Shown here piece after piece: positions 35,801 to 50,281 of a stretch of 64,000 bases of DNA. Made by a program: the position numbers and the translations under genes. How positions within the stretch are numbered: the first letter of the stretch is position 1; each line of letters opens with the position of its first letter. The notes beneath the pieces were generated by a model. That model was not told where the DNA came from. It made no database searches and saw nothing but the letters and a program-made list of their open reading frames with translations. This DNA comes from Ramazzottius varieornatus (Eukaryota; Tardigrada; Eutardigrada; Parachela; Ramazzottiidae), in NCBI GenBank assembly GCA_001949185.1, contig BDGG01000004.1:2040278-2104277 (forward strand). Reading direction: 5' to 3'.

Positions 35801-35979
35801 AGGATGTGATGCTTGAAGAACGCTCCTTCTTTTCTCATACTTTTGTCATGTTTTTAGGTTATCCCGGCTTATATAAGATCCATGTTGATTTTGAACTGCA
35901 CGATCAAAATCTTGTCGCCTGGGACCCAGGTCAGTCCTTCGATCTTATGGTGAAAGTGGTGGAAGGGCGGAAGGATTAA
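32808..35979 (+). CDS. INTS7: Integrator complex subunit 7 (926 aa)
   Basis: Scaffold subunit of Integrator, the nuclear complex that cleaves snRNA 3' ends and attenuates RNA polymerase II transcription. Six exons: 32808-33083, 33144-33441, 33503-33877, 34000-34791, 34882-35552, 35611-35979; total 2781 nt. The N-terminal ARM/HEAT region contains INTS7 hallmarks such as NSAFMRMAEAFRNG, VIYSNDPDARAVTLRLL and a helical-repeat body; the C-terminal part ends in a beta-rich segment with GYPGLYKIHVDFELHD. Human INTS7 has 962 residues. The start is the first in-frame ATG. Overall divergence in the middle is high, as in other invertebrates. Confidence 0.93.
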
Positions 35980-36884
35980 CCTGATTACAGCAGGATAGAC
36001 CTTCCTTGTGCACGTTTTGTCCCATTCATCGGAGAATCTCTTCTGTTTTTCTTTCCTTTGGTTTCTAATGTTTCAGCCTACCATAGCCTTGCGTTTCAAG
36101 GAACGGAAGCGAAGAAGCTGGACTAAATAAAACCTCACGTGCGCTGCTAAGCAAATTCTATCGTTGCAGTGCTCGAAGAGTCTTTTACTATCTACTTGAA
36201 GTGATTTTCTGGCGTCTTGAAGAAGGGGCTCTTAAGGAACATACCTCAACGTGGAAATTCTCGAGAAACGGTGAAGTCGGCAGCTAGGTCTCCGGTTTTC
36301 TTGGTCAACGGAAATTAACGGAACGACACAGAAATTCACGGAAATTAACGGTACGAGCGCCCCCTATCCGCTGCAGCAAACATTCCATGATTTCCATTTG
36401 TGCAGTGCAACATGTGCGCAAACTGGCCTTTTAGATTTAGCTTGTACGTATGCTAACACCTACTCTAACGTTAGTCACAACAAATTCTGCGTTGATTGGT
36501 TGATGACAAATATGCAGGTCGGTGAATTGTCACGGATTCGATGTGATGACTGCCAAGATGTCAGAAATTTAGAATCTACATTCTGTTCGCACTTCGCTGT
36601 TAAAGATTCCTTACAGTTCAGGCTTGAAGCAGTATCTTCTGAAGACGAGGAAAGACCGGATTGTTCTGGTCATGGCCCAGTTTTGATCCCGTGAAGCCCC
36701 ATCCTGACTCTGCTCATCTGTTTTGTTGGAATCCATCGCGAAAGCCTTAACCGCAGGAGACAGTCTTAAGGTACGTTAGTGATCGGTATTCTCTGTGTGA
36801 CTGTGTGAGCCTTCCGTGGAGCTTACTGGGTACGTAGCTATGAAGAATGCTGCTTTGTTGTAGGTTCGGGACTAGCCGCTCACC
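35980..36884. other. intergenic INTS7 / ZNF207
   Basis: A short imperfect repeat of the phrase GGAAATTAACGG occurs near 36308-36355. A plus-strand open frame at 36398-36694 has no recognisable domain and no start ATG. The end contains the ZNF207 leader. Confidence 0.35.
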
Positions 36885-38607
36885 ATGGGGAGGAAGAAGA
36901 AGAAACCATCGAAGCCGTGGTGTTGGTAGGTTGACTAGGTTTTAATCCAGAGATAAACTGCACACGCCGACTGCTGCTGTCCTGTCTACTGGTTGCTGAT
37001 CTCTACAGTATACTCAGGCGCTCTGTGAAAGATGCTTTTATGTTACAGGTACTGTAATCGCGAATTTGAAGACGAGAAGATTCTGATTCAGCATCAAAAG
37101 GCCAAGCATTTCAAATGTCATATCTGCCACAAGAAACTGTACACTGGACCTGGCTTAGCTATTCACTGCATGCAGGTACGTCATGCTCAACATCCATCCA
37201 TAGTACCCCACCCCTATGGTGTGACTTTACGTAGGTCCACAAGGATACACTGGACAAGGTACCTAATGCAGTCGCCGGTCGGACGAACATCGACATGGAA
37301 ATCTACGGCATGGAAGGCATCCCTCCCGAAGATATGCGAGCACACGAACAGATGAAGAGAGAACGTGAGTCCATTTCGTTTCGCATACCTGAGTTGTAAG
37401 TTACAGGTCGAAGTCGGGGTTTCTGATGTGATGATGTCTCCTTGGGTTGCAGGTGGAGATAAGGAAGATGACGGAGACGACGATGACAAAGATGACTCGG
37501 CGACACCCACTTCCGGTTCAGCTACTCCGCAGACTACCACCATGCCTGGCGCTCCAGGTGCGGTTCCGGGCATGTCGACACCGCTGAACCCCTTTGGCAA
37601 CAATCGTATGCCCATGAACATGAACATGCGTCCACCGATTAACATGGCGGGAATGATGCCGCCCGGGTTCATGCAAGGAATGCCGGGAATGCCTCCTGGA
37701 ATGAACAACATGATGCAGCGTCCACCACAAATTCCAGGCATGGCACCACAAATGCAAATGCAGGGATTACAATTTACGCCGGGGTTGGTTAATAGGTTAT
37801 CCTGTTGTTTCGCTAGCTTATGCCCTGTGCTTTACTTGCAGAATGCCTCCCATGGGTTATCCGGGCATGCAGAACGTGCAAGGAGGTCCACCGCCGAATA
37901 TGCAGCAGCCTCCGCCTTCCCAACCGTGGATGCAGCAACAGCAGCCGCCGAGGATGAACATCAATATACCGCCTCCTTCAAACACATCGGTTCCTCCACC
38001 TAACTTTCAAGGACCGCCACCTTCCTTGCTGAGCTCTGCGCCATCTCGACCTCTCTTTCCTGGAGCTGTGCATGAGGTACTTGAGTATCCTTGTGAGAAT
38101 GTGTCACGTGAATGTCATTCAACAGTGTGGAGCTTACACCGTTTTTTATTCCAGCGTCCTCCGCCATTGTCTGCTCCTGTCGGTACAGACTTCAAGCCTA
38201 TAGCTTCAGGTCCAGTCACCGGTTCGATTCCTGTAAATTATGGAGCTCCCAATAATCAGGTTCGACCGCCTGTTCCGACAGTACCTACCACGCTTATTGC
38301 TGCGCCCGAGCAGGGCAGCCTCATATGTCATCCTTCGGAAGACGTTTCACTGGTACGAAATCCAGCATTTTATTTGCAGCATGTGACGTTCATTATCCTC
38401 CTGCTCACTTTGGAATTTTATAGGAGGAACTCAGAGCGAAAAAGTATCGAGTATCATCCGGACGTGGAATGCCTTCCAGCACAGGTAAAAACTCTTGTTC
38501 TGTTCACAGTGCTGTCTACTAATTGGAGAGAAGTCAAGCAGGATTTGGCGTCATATGCTTATCTATTCCGATGTTTCACAGACGAGCTGCGGCCCCCTGG
38601 GATTTAG
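36885..38607 (+). CDS. ZNF207: ZNF207 / BuGZ, Bub3-binding zinc-finger protein (382 aa)
   Basis: Nuclear, spindle-associated protein that stabilises Bub3 and promotes chromosome alignment. Eight exons: 36885-36925, 37049-37175, 37235-37364, 37453-37783, 37842-38076, 38155-38352, 38424-38484, 38582-38607; total 1149 nt. N-terminus [19 protein letters not shown] and a pair of C2H2-type fingers ([20 protein letters not shown]), then VPNAVAGR and EIYGMEGIP, all near-invariant in animals. An acidic linker and a long Met/Pro/Gly-rich low-complexity region follow, of the kind that drives BuGZ coacervation. The GLEBS Bub3-binding motif is split over the last exons: HPSEDVSL then EELRAKKYR. Human isoforms are 464-494 residues, so the tail is shorter here. 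Confidence 0.94.
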
Positions 38608-41945
<3,338 letters not shown>

Positions 41946-44060
41946 GTCTTATAGATTATGACAGAATAAGTAACTTAAAGTATGGCGTGGAACCTTCTCG
42001 CAGCTAAACGTGGGACAAGCTCAACGAGTCACGGAAAGTAACGGAAGGTTTCTGAGAGTAAATCTGAGGATTGGAAAAATTGTGAGTCTGGTGGTGAGAT
42101 TGTCACTTGCTGAACGGTCAATGGGAAACCGCAGAAATGAAGAGCAATGGTCGAGCAAATACTGCCTCTTTCGTTAATTTGACGACAACGTTTGTTCCAT
42201 TGCACCACAATTAGGGTAATTAGGTGTTGAATATCAGATTAATGTAACTGCTCACCCATTCCACGTCGCTAACCAAGCACAACAATCTCTACTGTTCATT
42301 GCCTTGTACCATCATCGAAGTATGATACTATGGAGCTTCTCCTGTTTTCAGTCTCGCCCACAATCTTCGTTTGTTACCGTTTATATACGTACTTGACTCC
42401 CGTATCCTTTTGCCCTATCATCAAGTCCTACATGAAGGATCTCCTGTGGTTTCGCTGACGTCGCTACCATAATATTCGAAACGTCGTCGTTACAAAGTGG
42501 AAAGGTTAGTACAGTTTACTGATCAAGTCATGGTCATGCGAAAGATTCCACGGTTAACCAGATAGAAAAAGTCTAGCCGGCACAACCACCCTAAAGTGTG
42601 GGAACAAAGGTATCGTCAAGCGTAGCTGGACACTGGCCCGTGGTGTAACCGGTAGATGCACTCTGAACGAGCTCGGCTATTTAACGATCTTCAAATTTAT
42701 ACCGGGATAATTACCCCGATCTGCAAGGCGTTCATCGGGATAGTCAGACAATGAAGTAAGACGTGGGCAAATGAACTGAACCAGATCGCTGTCTCAAGTG
42801 ACGCACGTTCTCGGTGCAATGGCTGAAAATGTGCGCCACTTGGGAGAACGACTCGTTCCTAATCATTTGCCGATGACCCAAGTATCATTTTGGAGTGAAT
42901 TTGGTACGTGGCTCTTGAATTAGTTTTAATATGCCCAATATCTTCGTGCTAATATAGCACTGTAGCCCCAAAGTTTTGGACTGGACAGTGTCCATATCGG
43001 ATCCCTGCGCCGCTGAGGAGAAGGTGGGGCTGTGCTGAATGCCTACATGAACAGCTGCAGGTATTGAATCCTCATAAATGACACCCGAGAGCAAACTGGA
43101 ATCTGGAATTTGAGGAGGACTCTTAGCCAAAGGGTTTGAACAACCCTCTTCGCAAATGGCAGTTTATCGTACCTAAAACTAAGTTTGTAGCTGAATGTAG
43201 TGATATCATGGAGTCATGGTCAGGTTCTCACAGTCGACGACGCCTTGTTCATGCAAACGCGTGAGATCAATCAAACAATCTGTCCCTCGCTAAGGTCACT
43301 ATAATCACGCAATACCCCGTTTCAACATGGCTGAACATACCGCACTGTCTCCATGCTGCTGCGCATAAACGCTTGCCTATCACTCAGCCGAAAAAATCGG
43401 CTGTTCTGTTACTGTCTAGCATTGCCCATAATGGTTAAGCGTTCGACAAACATCAGATTATGGATACTTACCAAACTTTATAGAAGAGAGCGATGATCAC
43501 AAACGACGGAGACGGTCGCGGTTGCAGATCCAGCGCTTAGAGAATACGCGGAGTGAAAGCTACAGCCGTTGATGTCCAGCGACGAGTCCTGTAGTAAGCA
43601 GCAATAGCGGAAGGTGGTAAGTTTATGGCGTAGCTGTAGCGAGCATTCAGGATAAGAATGAGAATGTCTTCATGTCCATTCTCACGATGACGAGCGTGAG
43701 AAAATGCTCCAGGAGCTTATGAGAAATGCCAGGCTATCTGTATGTCACAGATTTCGAATATTTCGCCATACAGTACATACTGCCTTACATTTTACATGCA
43801 AGTCATATAGTGGAACAGTATGTCGTAATCAACCACCACCAGGCGACGCCACGCCCCACTTCCCTGCTGCTCTGCCCAACAAGTGATCGCCACTCGCCAG
43901 CTTCCTTTCGTGAAAGTTGTGCCTTTGAAAGTTTACAATGCATACGTAGTGAAACATTAAAAGTCATAGCTAGATGCTCTTGAATCATGCTGGAAGCTCT
44001 TCCAGTTACTAGTAAAGAATTCCGAACACAGAATGATAGGTTCGTCATAACTAAATAGCC
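41946..44060. other. intergenic RBPJ / RP2
   Basis: No sure gene. A fourth hairpin repeat lies at 42788-42875. A minus-strand open frame at 42960-43120 (SPPQIPDSSLLSGVIYED..) could be an upstream or alternative exon of RBPJ but has no independent support. Confidence 0.35.
42788..42875 (+). repeat. 88-nt hairpin repeat, intergenic copy
   Basis: Arms GTCTCAAGTGACGCAC and GTGCGCCACTTGGGAGA with a loop containing GCAATGGCTGAA; the tail ends ATTTGCCGAT, as in the other copies. Confidence 0.7.
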
Positions 44061-45647
44061 TTAGTTCATTTTCATTTCCGCCAGGTTCCAGCAGGCTTCA
44101 ATTTCGGTATGAGCTTGGTGGACAGTGGGGCTGACATATACAGCCGAGCGGTATTCCTCTTTCGAAGACAGAGTCCCTAGCACCTTTCCGGCGAGCACAC
44201 CGTGGTAATGGAGAGCTACCTGGGAGGAACCTGCAATGGGAAAGTCAGAGCAGCGTCAACCCTACATGGTAAAATCTGAACACTGCAATGCACTAGTATA
44301 CATCGGTAGAATACTCCGAAATCGACACGAAGTACCTGAGGGACTATTGATGCCGCTGGACATATGGAGTATCCGGCGAAGATCGTGCGGTAACATGGTG
44401 ATCTCCATCGTGCTGAGCAGTATCATCGCTGGTTGACCCGCCCTGACAGCGCTGACGAAACTCCTGGCTAGTTGGCTACTCTTCGCTTTCTCCGTTGCGA
44501 ACACGATCACCAAACAGTCCTGCAAATACGAAAAAAGGGAAACTTCAGTGTTGCGGTTGGGTTACAGCTTTTTCGATCGTGCAGTACCTCTCCCGGATCA
44601 CTTGCTGGTCCATTCCCAGTTGTGAAAGGAACCAGACTGATGCTAGGATCGAACGATGCCAGAAGGTCCGTCTCGCCAATGACTTCGGGATCGTTCAGGC
44701 CGACCTTCGCCGTTGCCAGTTCATCCGTAATCAACGAGAAATTATGGCTAGTTCCCCCCTCCCCATTATTCGGAGTGAAGTCGTGCACGTTGGTCCAGTT
44801 ATTATTGAAGGGTGAGAGACCAGCTTGAGCCATTTGTCCTGCAAAGACAGATTTAAGAAGAAACAACACGGTCAAACTTGTGTCCAACGAACCTTCTAGC
44901 TCTCCGTAGCTGACTTGTAGGCAAGCGAATTTGGCGGCGACTGTATTTTCGATGATTGGTTTTGTTGAGCAGCATAGATGTACGGAGATACGTCGACAGT
45001 CTCTGGTGCGAAATTGCTGACAGAGAACCAGGATTGTACAGTCATCACAGTTCCGTACGAATGTACTGCAAAAAAATCGGAAAATTATTCTAATCGGAAA
45101 ATTATTCTAAAATCGGAAAATTATTCTAATCCGCAAATAACGACACTCACCTTCCTTTACACGGTCCCACAAAGATGGCGCAACCGGTGCAGTCCAGTAT
45201 AGTGATAGAATCGGTCCAGTCGAATAAAAAAATGTTACAGTTCTAGAACGGGAAGCCACATGGTTCACCAGGAGGCTGAACGGTAAAACTTGCAACAGAA
45301 ACAAAGTGAAGAAAATATCCAAACGAACCCTGCATCTCTCAATGATGAACTGATGCCCTTTGATCGATCCCGGCTGATGCACGATTGTTCTCGATTCGAG
45401 GCCGATGTGTTTGTAGTCGTCGGGGTTGATTGTGTTCAGCCGGTTGCTCCTGGAAGAAAATTCATTGGACTAGAGCCGACAGTAGTAAGGCCTAGAACAT
45501 CATTTACCAGGAGTAACTTTTGAGCGTGGTCTGGCCGGTGGAGCTCAAGCGTCTCCGGTTAAGGATCTCACTGTCCACCGTCGAGATCTGCATGGTGGGA
45601 GTTCCGTTTCCGAGCAGGTTTCGTAGTACGGCAAGAACTTGTCCCAT
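44061..45647 (-). CDS. RP2: RP2 (XRP2), Arl3 GTPase-activating protein (376 aa)
   Basis: Ciliary trafficking factor; GAP for ARL3, releasing lipidated cargo at the cilium base. Seven exons: 45647-45508, 45449-45329, 45242-45151, 45065-44893, 44838-44588, 44519-44336, 44230-44061; total 1131 nt. N-terminus MGQVLAVL keeps Gly2 for myristoylation but lacks the Cys3 palmitoylation site of vertebrate RP2. The TBCC beta-helix follows: [23 protein letters not shown], then CQQFRTRDC, which carries the catalytic arginine finger, [13 protein letters not shown]. The C-terminal nucleoside-diphosphate-kinase-like domain begins [12 protein letters not shown]. Human RP2 has 350 residues. An in-frame TGA two codons upstream supports the start. 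Intron 3 holds a tandem 18-20-bp repeat. Confidence 0.94.
45070..45130. repeat. tandem repeat (about three units) in RP2 intron 3
   Basis: The unit ATCGGAAAATTATTCTAA occurs three times with a 2-3 base spacer difference, occupying most of the 85-nt intron. Confidence 0.85.
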
Positions 45648-46456
45648 TGCTCAAGCAATATCTCGTTAGTTTTGACACCGTTCCATTCCTTCGTAACACA
45701 GCTCGTCTGGACGCTTGATCCTCGCTGCGTCGAATTGACGGGAAAAGAGAAACCAGTGTTCTTTAACAGTACCCTAGTGCGCGAGCTGGATAAAGGGCTA
45801 ATCTACTGTAACAGGCTGTGCGTAAAACTGTACCTTCTGCAATAGTCTAGAAGATCGATCATCAGCCATCACGTCTCATAGCAGGCCGCCGAGAACCACG
45901 CAGAAGCACCGTACTAACTGGAATTAAGGCTGTTCACCATCACGGATACTTGTGCATTTACCTATCAATATTTATACCGGCTTCCGTTTGACGCAGGAGC
46001 TCACCTAGTGTGTCAAGAAATCAATAGGAAGAATCCCAGTGCCTGCTGTCACCCTGTCTGCTGATAAGTCATTCCGACTCCACAGGGAATCGGGCAAGTT
46101 GGAAACTGACGTACGCTTCACCTATGATGAATCTGAACTCTCGACGCTCGTCTGAGCACAGAGCGCGCTGCTGAGAATACAGGTTTGCGATTTATAAGCG
46201 TGAAATTTAAGTCTTTCTTCTTGGTTTCGGAAACCAGCTGAACACTGAACGCACTTGTTCTTCAATATTTGCAAAAGAGATCGTTGATTTCGAAACTTCG
46301 CAGTGGTTTAAATAGGCCTGAAGAACCATGTGGTTATTTGGTTTACGGAAATGTTAACGATAACGGGAAAAACAATAGTCGTAATAAAAAATCTCTCTGT
46401 AAGAGTTGAGAACAGAAAAAGCGGCAGTGAGATTACGTAGATACCAGTAGTAAATT
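45648..46456. other. intergenic RP2 5' / Wnt 3' flank
   Basis: No gene seen. It must contain the RP2 promoter (minus strand) and the Wnt 3' untranslated region. Confidence 0.4.
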
Positions 46457-48205
46457 TTACAAGCAATAGTACCTCATTTCTCTCTCGCGGCATTCCGCGC
46501 ACGAAACATTAAAGGCAACATAGGAGCAGTTGCATCGTCTCGAGATATCTTCGTACCGAGCGACATGGCGGTTCGTCCCACAACAAAGCGAGTCACAAAC
46601 CCCATGGCTACGATGATCTTTCTCCTGGGTCTTCCTCCTCCACGGAGCACCCACAACACACGCCCGACCGGAGGTCCCGTGAGAATGCTTACTACGACGA
46701 CAAAAGTCCACTCTGGTGCCCTTCTGGTACCACAGGTTCATGTCAAGTACTGGTCTTCTCGGCGTACGGCTTTTGAGGAATCGTTGGTCTGTAGTGATGA
46801 GTCTTAGAGTCGGCAGGCCCACATAGCTCCGAAGGCCGCTGCCGGCCGAGGTGGCTTTGGAGGACGAGGGCTTCTGGAGTGAAGCTGCTGGTTTCGCTTT
46901 TGCATGATCGTAGTCTTCGTGCAGTTTCTTCTGTACAACTTGGAAAGGTGGAAGTACTCTGTAGAAGGTCTTCAAGGCGCAAGACCCGGAAACTCCGTGA
47001 CATCGGTATCTGAGCTCACTGGCTCGTTGAACAGCCTGTCAGAAAAAAGGGTTTTATTACGGTGCATAATTTGCCTGGTTTCGTTTTTTCGCAGTATACA
47101 ATTCACACAGGTGCTCTACGGTGAGACGATACCTTCATCCCAAACTTTGTGTTGTGCTCAGCGAAGTGACGGGTTGTCTGACTCATCTTCACAGGTGCAG
47201 CTCGTAAAAATGGCTCAGTGAGTTTCCTGCCGGCTCGCAAGTTATCTCCACATCCTCCCCAGGCCCAGTTCGGCTTTGGTGAATCTCGCTCGTGAGGAAT
47301 GTGGTTAAACTCACAGGAACACTGTTCGAGTCTTCCGCTACTACATGCTTTGGCGGTGGTGTGCAAAAGACCGGCGGCCGAAATAGCGTGAAGGAAAGCT
47401 GACTCTTTGGTCGCTAAAACGGAAATTCACGTACTAAAACGCCGTGTGGAAACCGTAGAAATAGTCCAATATCGTGAATGTAGTAGTTGACGTTGTTCGT
47501 GGTACAGTGGTCAAAACGTGTCGAAACGAAAATTACTTCGACTCTTAAGTTTCATTGTGGTATTTTAGTTTTCGCTTTCTTATACCTTGTTTGAGCAAAT
47601 TACGTCGTGTGAAGTCGAGAGGGCAATTCCATTTTTCGTCAATGAACTCCTCTTGGCAGGCACGAGTGGCGACCACCAAGGACTCCATCAGCACTTCCGG
47701 GTACCCATCTTCTTTGGTGCATAGCTTTCTTTGTCTGCCGGTAAGATCAAGCGCGTGACACAAATATCCGTCATCGAACGAAGGCAGCATAGTGTCCATT
47801 TGCGGGACGAACGATCCGTTAATATAATGCGCGACTGTTGGGTTCTCAAAAACCTTCCGAGGAGAGGACAGGCTGAAATGCAAGATCATTGACTTCAGGA
47901 TACTGTGATTCCACTGACAAATAGAATGGTATTCTGTTCTTAACGTCTGTAGATATGATAGTAGTCAGGAGTATGGTTATGTTGAAGTTATCAAGAAACA
48001 GATATTCAAAAAAATTAACTGAATGCGACAGAAGTCACCGGGTCGACAAATCTTTCCTTCAGTAGAAAACGTATGCTAAATTTTCAAGAACCTCAGAGTA
48101 AATAAGCGGTACGGTCATTAGCGGCTCTTACCCGAAGAAACCTATGACGTCCGAAGAAAGACCGGTGAGATAAACCATCAGGATGAGGAAGAAGTCTAAA
48201 CGCAT
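46457..48205 (-). CDS. divergent Wnt ligand (406 aa)
   Basis: Secreted, lipid-modified Wnt morphogen. Four exons: 48205-48132, 47872-47586, 47413-47133, 47035-46457; total 1221 nt; an in-frame TGA lies three codons upstream of the ATG. Signal peptide MRLDFFLILMVYLTGLSS. Wnt hallmarks in order: LTGRQRKLC, ACQEEFIDEKWNC, KESAFLHAISAAGLLH, CSSGRLEQCSCE, WAWGGCGDNL, RCHGVSGSCALKT (with the serine that carries palmitoleate), LPPF, GTSGRAC, CDSLCCG and a C-terminal CNC...CAEC. Several usually invariant residues are changed: the first and last Cys of the lipid-hairpin motif are Tyr and Phe, the Trp after KTC is Tyr, and the C-terminal WCC is AFN. Subfamily uncertain; the ACSSGRLEQCSC segment looks nearest Wnt9. 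Introns and signal peptide are intact, so it looks functional. Confidence 0.92.
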
Positions 48206-50281
48206 TGCAGAGGGTCATCGAAATCCCCATGAAAGGTCGTGCTTCATATTAGGCTCCTGACCGGCAAACTCACGCACGAAGAATATTCCAGTGGCGGTTC
48301 ATTTCGTACGCAACGCAAAAATCTGTAAGATCCAATTAGCATAGCACCTGGTTCAGATCCGTCTGTATAGTAGTCCTCCAAACAGTGACAAAACACGCAG
48401 TGATCTAAATATTCCGTATCATTATCAAACTCCTACCGAAGGTGTTTGCTAATGCAAAATAAAATAAACACTGACTGGCAGATCATGATGGATGAGTGTC
48501 GTGCACAGATGGATAGCTTGTCAGGTTATAAGAAGACTGTTTTTCATGCGCAGAGTAGCAAATAAGTCATGAAAAGTACCGGCTGGAGAAGCTTATTACA
48601 AAGAGGCTCGTTCTCAAGGTAGACGTTGACTGCTGGCAGATTTGTGTGATCGGGTTTATGGTCAATTGAATAAGTCAACTGACCCATTCCATTCGTGATT
48701 TGACGTGGCTACTGACTTCCAGCCCTTATGATCACCCCACAGACTGCGCCTGGGAAGTAAGATCATACTGTGACTTGATACGGCCTAAATGGCCAACAAA
48801 TACTTTATGGTCTTTGCTGTTATTCGATAGCCATCCTTTTCCACAAATCCACCCTGCGACCACCCCTCATTTTACAAACCGCGAATCCGAGCATTCATCT
48901 TCGAGACAAAATATGTTGATTCACGCGTCTCACCAGTTTAAAGACCACCTGTTGCATGGCATAAGAAAAGCAGGGTATTCCCAGGCCGACATTCGTCCCT
49001 CGAAACATCTGGCAAAGAACGTTTCGAGAAACCAGCACGTTACCACTAAACTTGAATGGGCAATAAGATGGACATTACTCATAAAAAACCACTTAGCACG
49101 TTCGGATCTGTGACACCGATTGGAAGCGGACACGTTACGCGACCAAGACCCACAATCAGTCGATACTTCCTTCCGCCGTCTTCACTTGAAGTTTTGCTGC
49201 CCGTGCCAATCCGACTCAGGAAACACATCCGGGTCTCCTAGCCCTGAAACGACATGTGAAGATGAGAATACGGGTACGAACCCTCTGCAAGCGTTTACTA
49301 CACTTATGCGCTTGCAACATTCATCCAAAGTATCGGTTCTCAAGGACACGCCCTGCTATGTATGCTGTGCAAACGGACAGTCAAAAGTACCGTACTTAGT
49401 ATTTCCACCGCACTTTCTAGCTAAGGTGGTCCTGCTTATGGCTCGGAAGGATACAGAATGCAGACACCAAGATATTTGAGCGGCTTTAGAAGACTGCAAA
49501 ATAATCCTCTCTTCAAACAGTTACAGGTCAGTGGAAGATCACTTGGTAGGCTTAGCGCAGTCAAGCGCTTCCTGTTACGGTATCCTCGATCCCCCGTACT
49601 GCGCACCCATATTTAACGCGGTGTACTCTTGACCGAGTTTTGAAAATTAAAAACCGCTGGGATTGCAAGGGATGGGAGAAATCTGCAATGACATCTGAAA
49701 AGAGCATACCGGTTGGAACTTGGGCGTCCCTAGTTTGTTTAGCGCGATTGTTCCTCATCCCTCACGAAAACCACTTCTGCTCACCAAAGCAAGACCAGCA
49801 GGGAGTAAAATCCTCACAAAACGCACAGACAGCTCAGAGATATCTCACTTATTCGAAAGCCACGGGAGGGAGTCGAAGCCATCAATATTCGAGTCAAGTT
49901 GATCAAATATGGATAGTCAAATGGTAAATGGCTCATTGTGATCGTTCGTTCACTGATGAATAAGAACGCATTTGACAACGAGATCTTTTGTCAGGCGCTA
50001 AAGTACAGATACGATCAAGTGTCAATTTTTCGAAACACCTTTATAAACATCAAACAGCGCACAGACGTTCGACCTGAGCAAAGTAAAACTTCAGGCTCAC
50101 ACTCAAGAATGATATTACCAGATGGCTAGGGGAGATGGTCTGGGTAGTGGGGATATCACATCCCCCTCGAAATTTGCGCATCCGGTCAATATTCTTCACA
50201 TTCTCGAAATAACTCAAATCAACCAACTAGCAACAAAGAAACACCGGTAGACGTACCAGAAGAAACGCCGTCGTGCGCGAG
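48206..50281. other. intergenic with weak coding candidates
   Basis: Several plus-strand frames read like ordinary protein but I recognise no family: 49065-49241 (MDITHKKPLSTFGSVTPIG..), 49120-49479 (ending CCANGQSKVPYLVFPP..), 49457-49615 (MQTPRYLSGFRRLQNNP..) and 49720-49902. They lie in different frames with no convincing splice sites between them. They may be exons of an unrecognised gene or chance. Confidence 0.25.

Noticed and set aside
37214-37741. Minus-strand Met/Gly/Pro-rich frame opposite ZNF207
   Set aside because: Shadow of the Met/Pro-rich low-complexity exon.
49111-49113. In-frame TGA between two long frames as a selenocysteine codon
   Set aside because: No known selenoprotein motif surrounds it and I cannot identify a SECIS element; chance juxtaposition is simpler.
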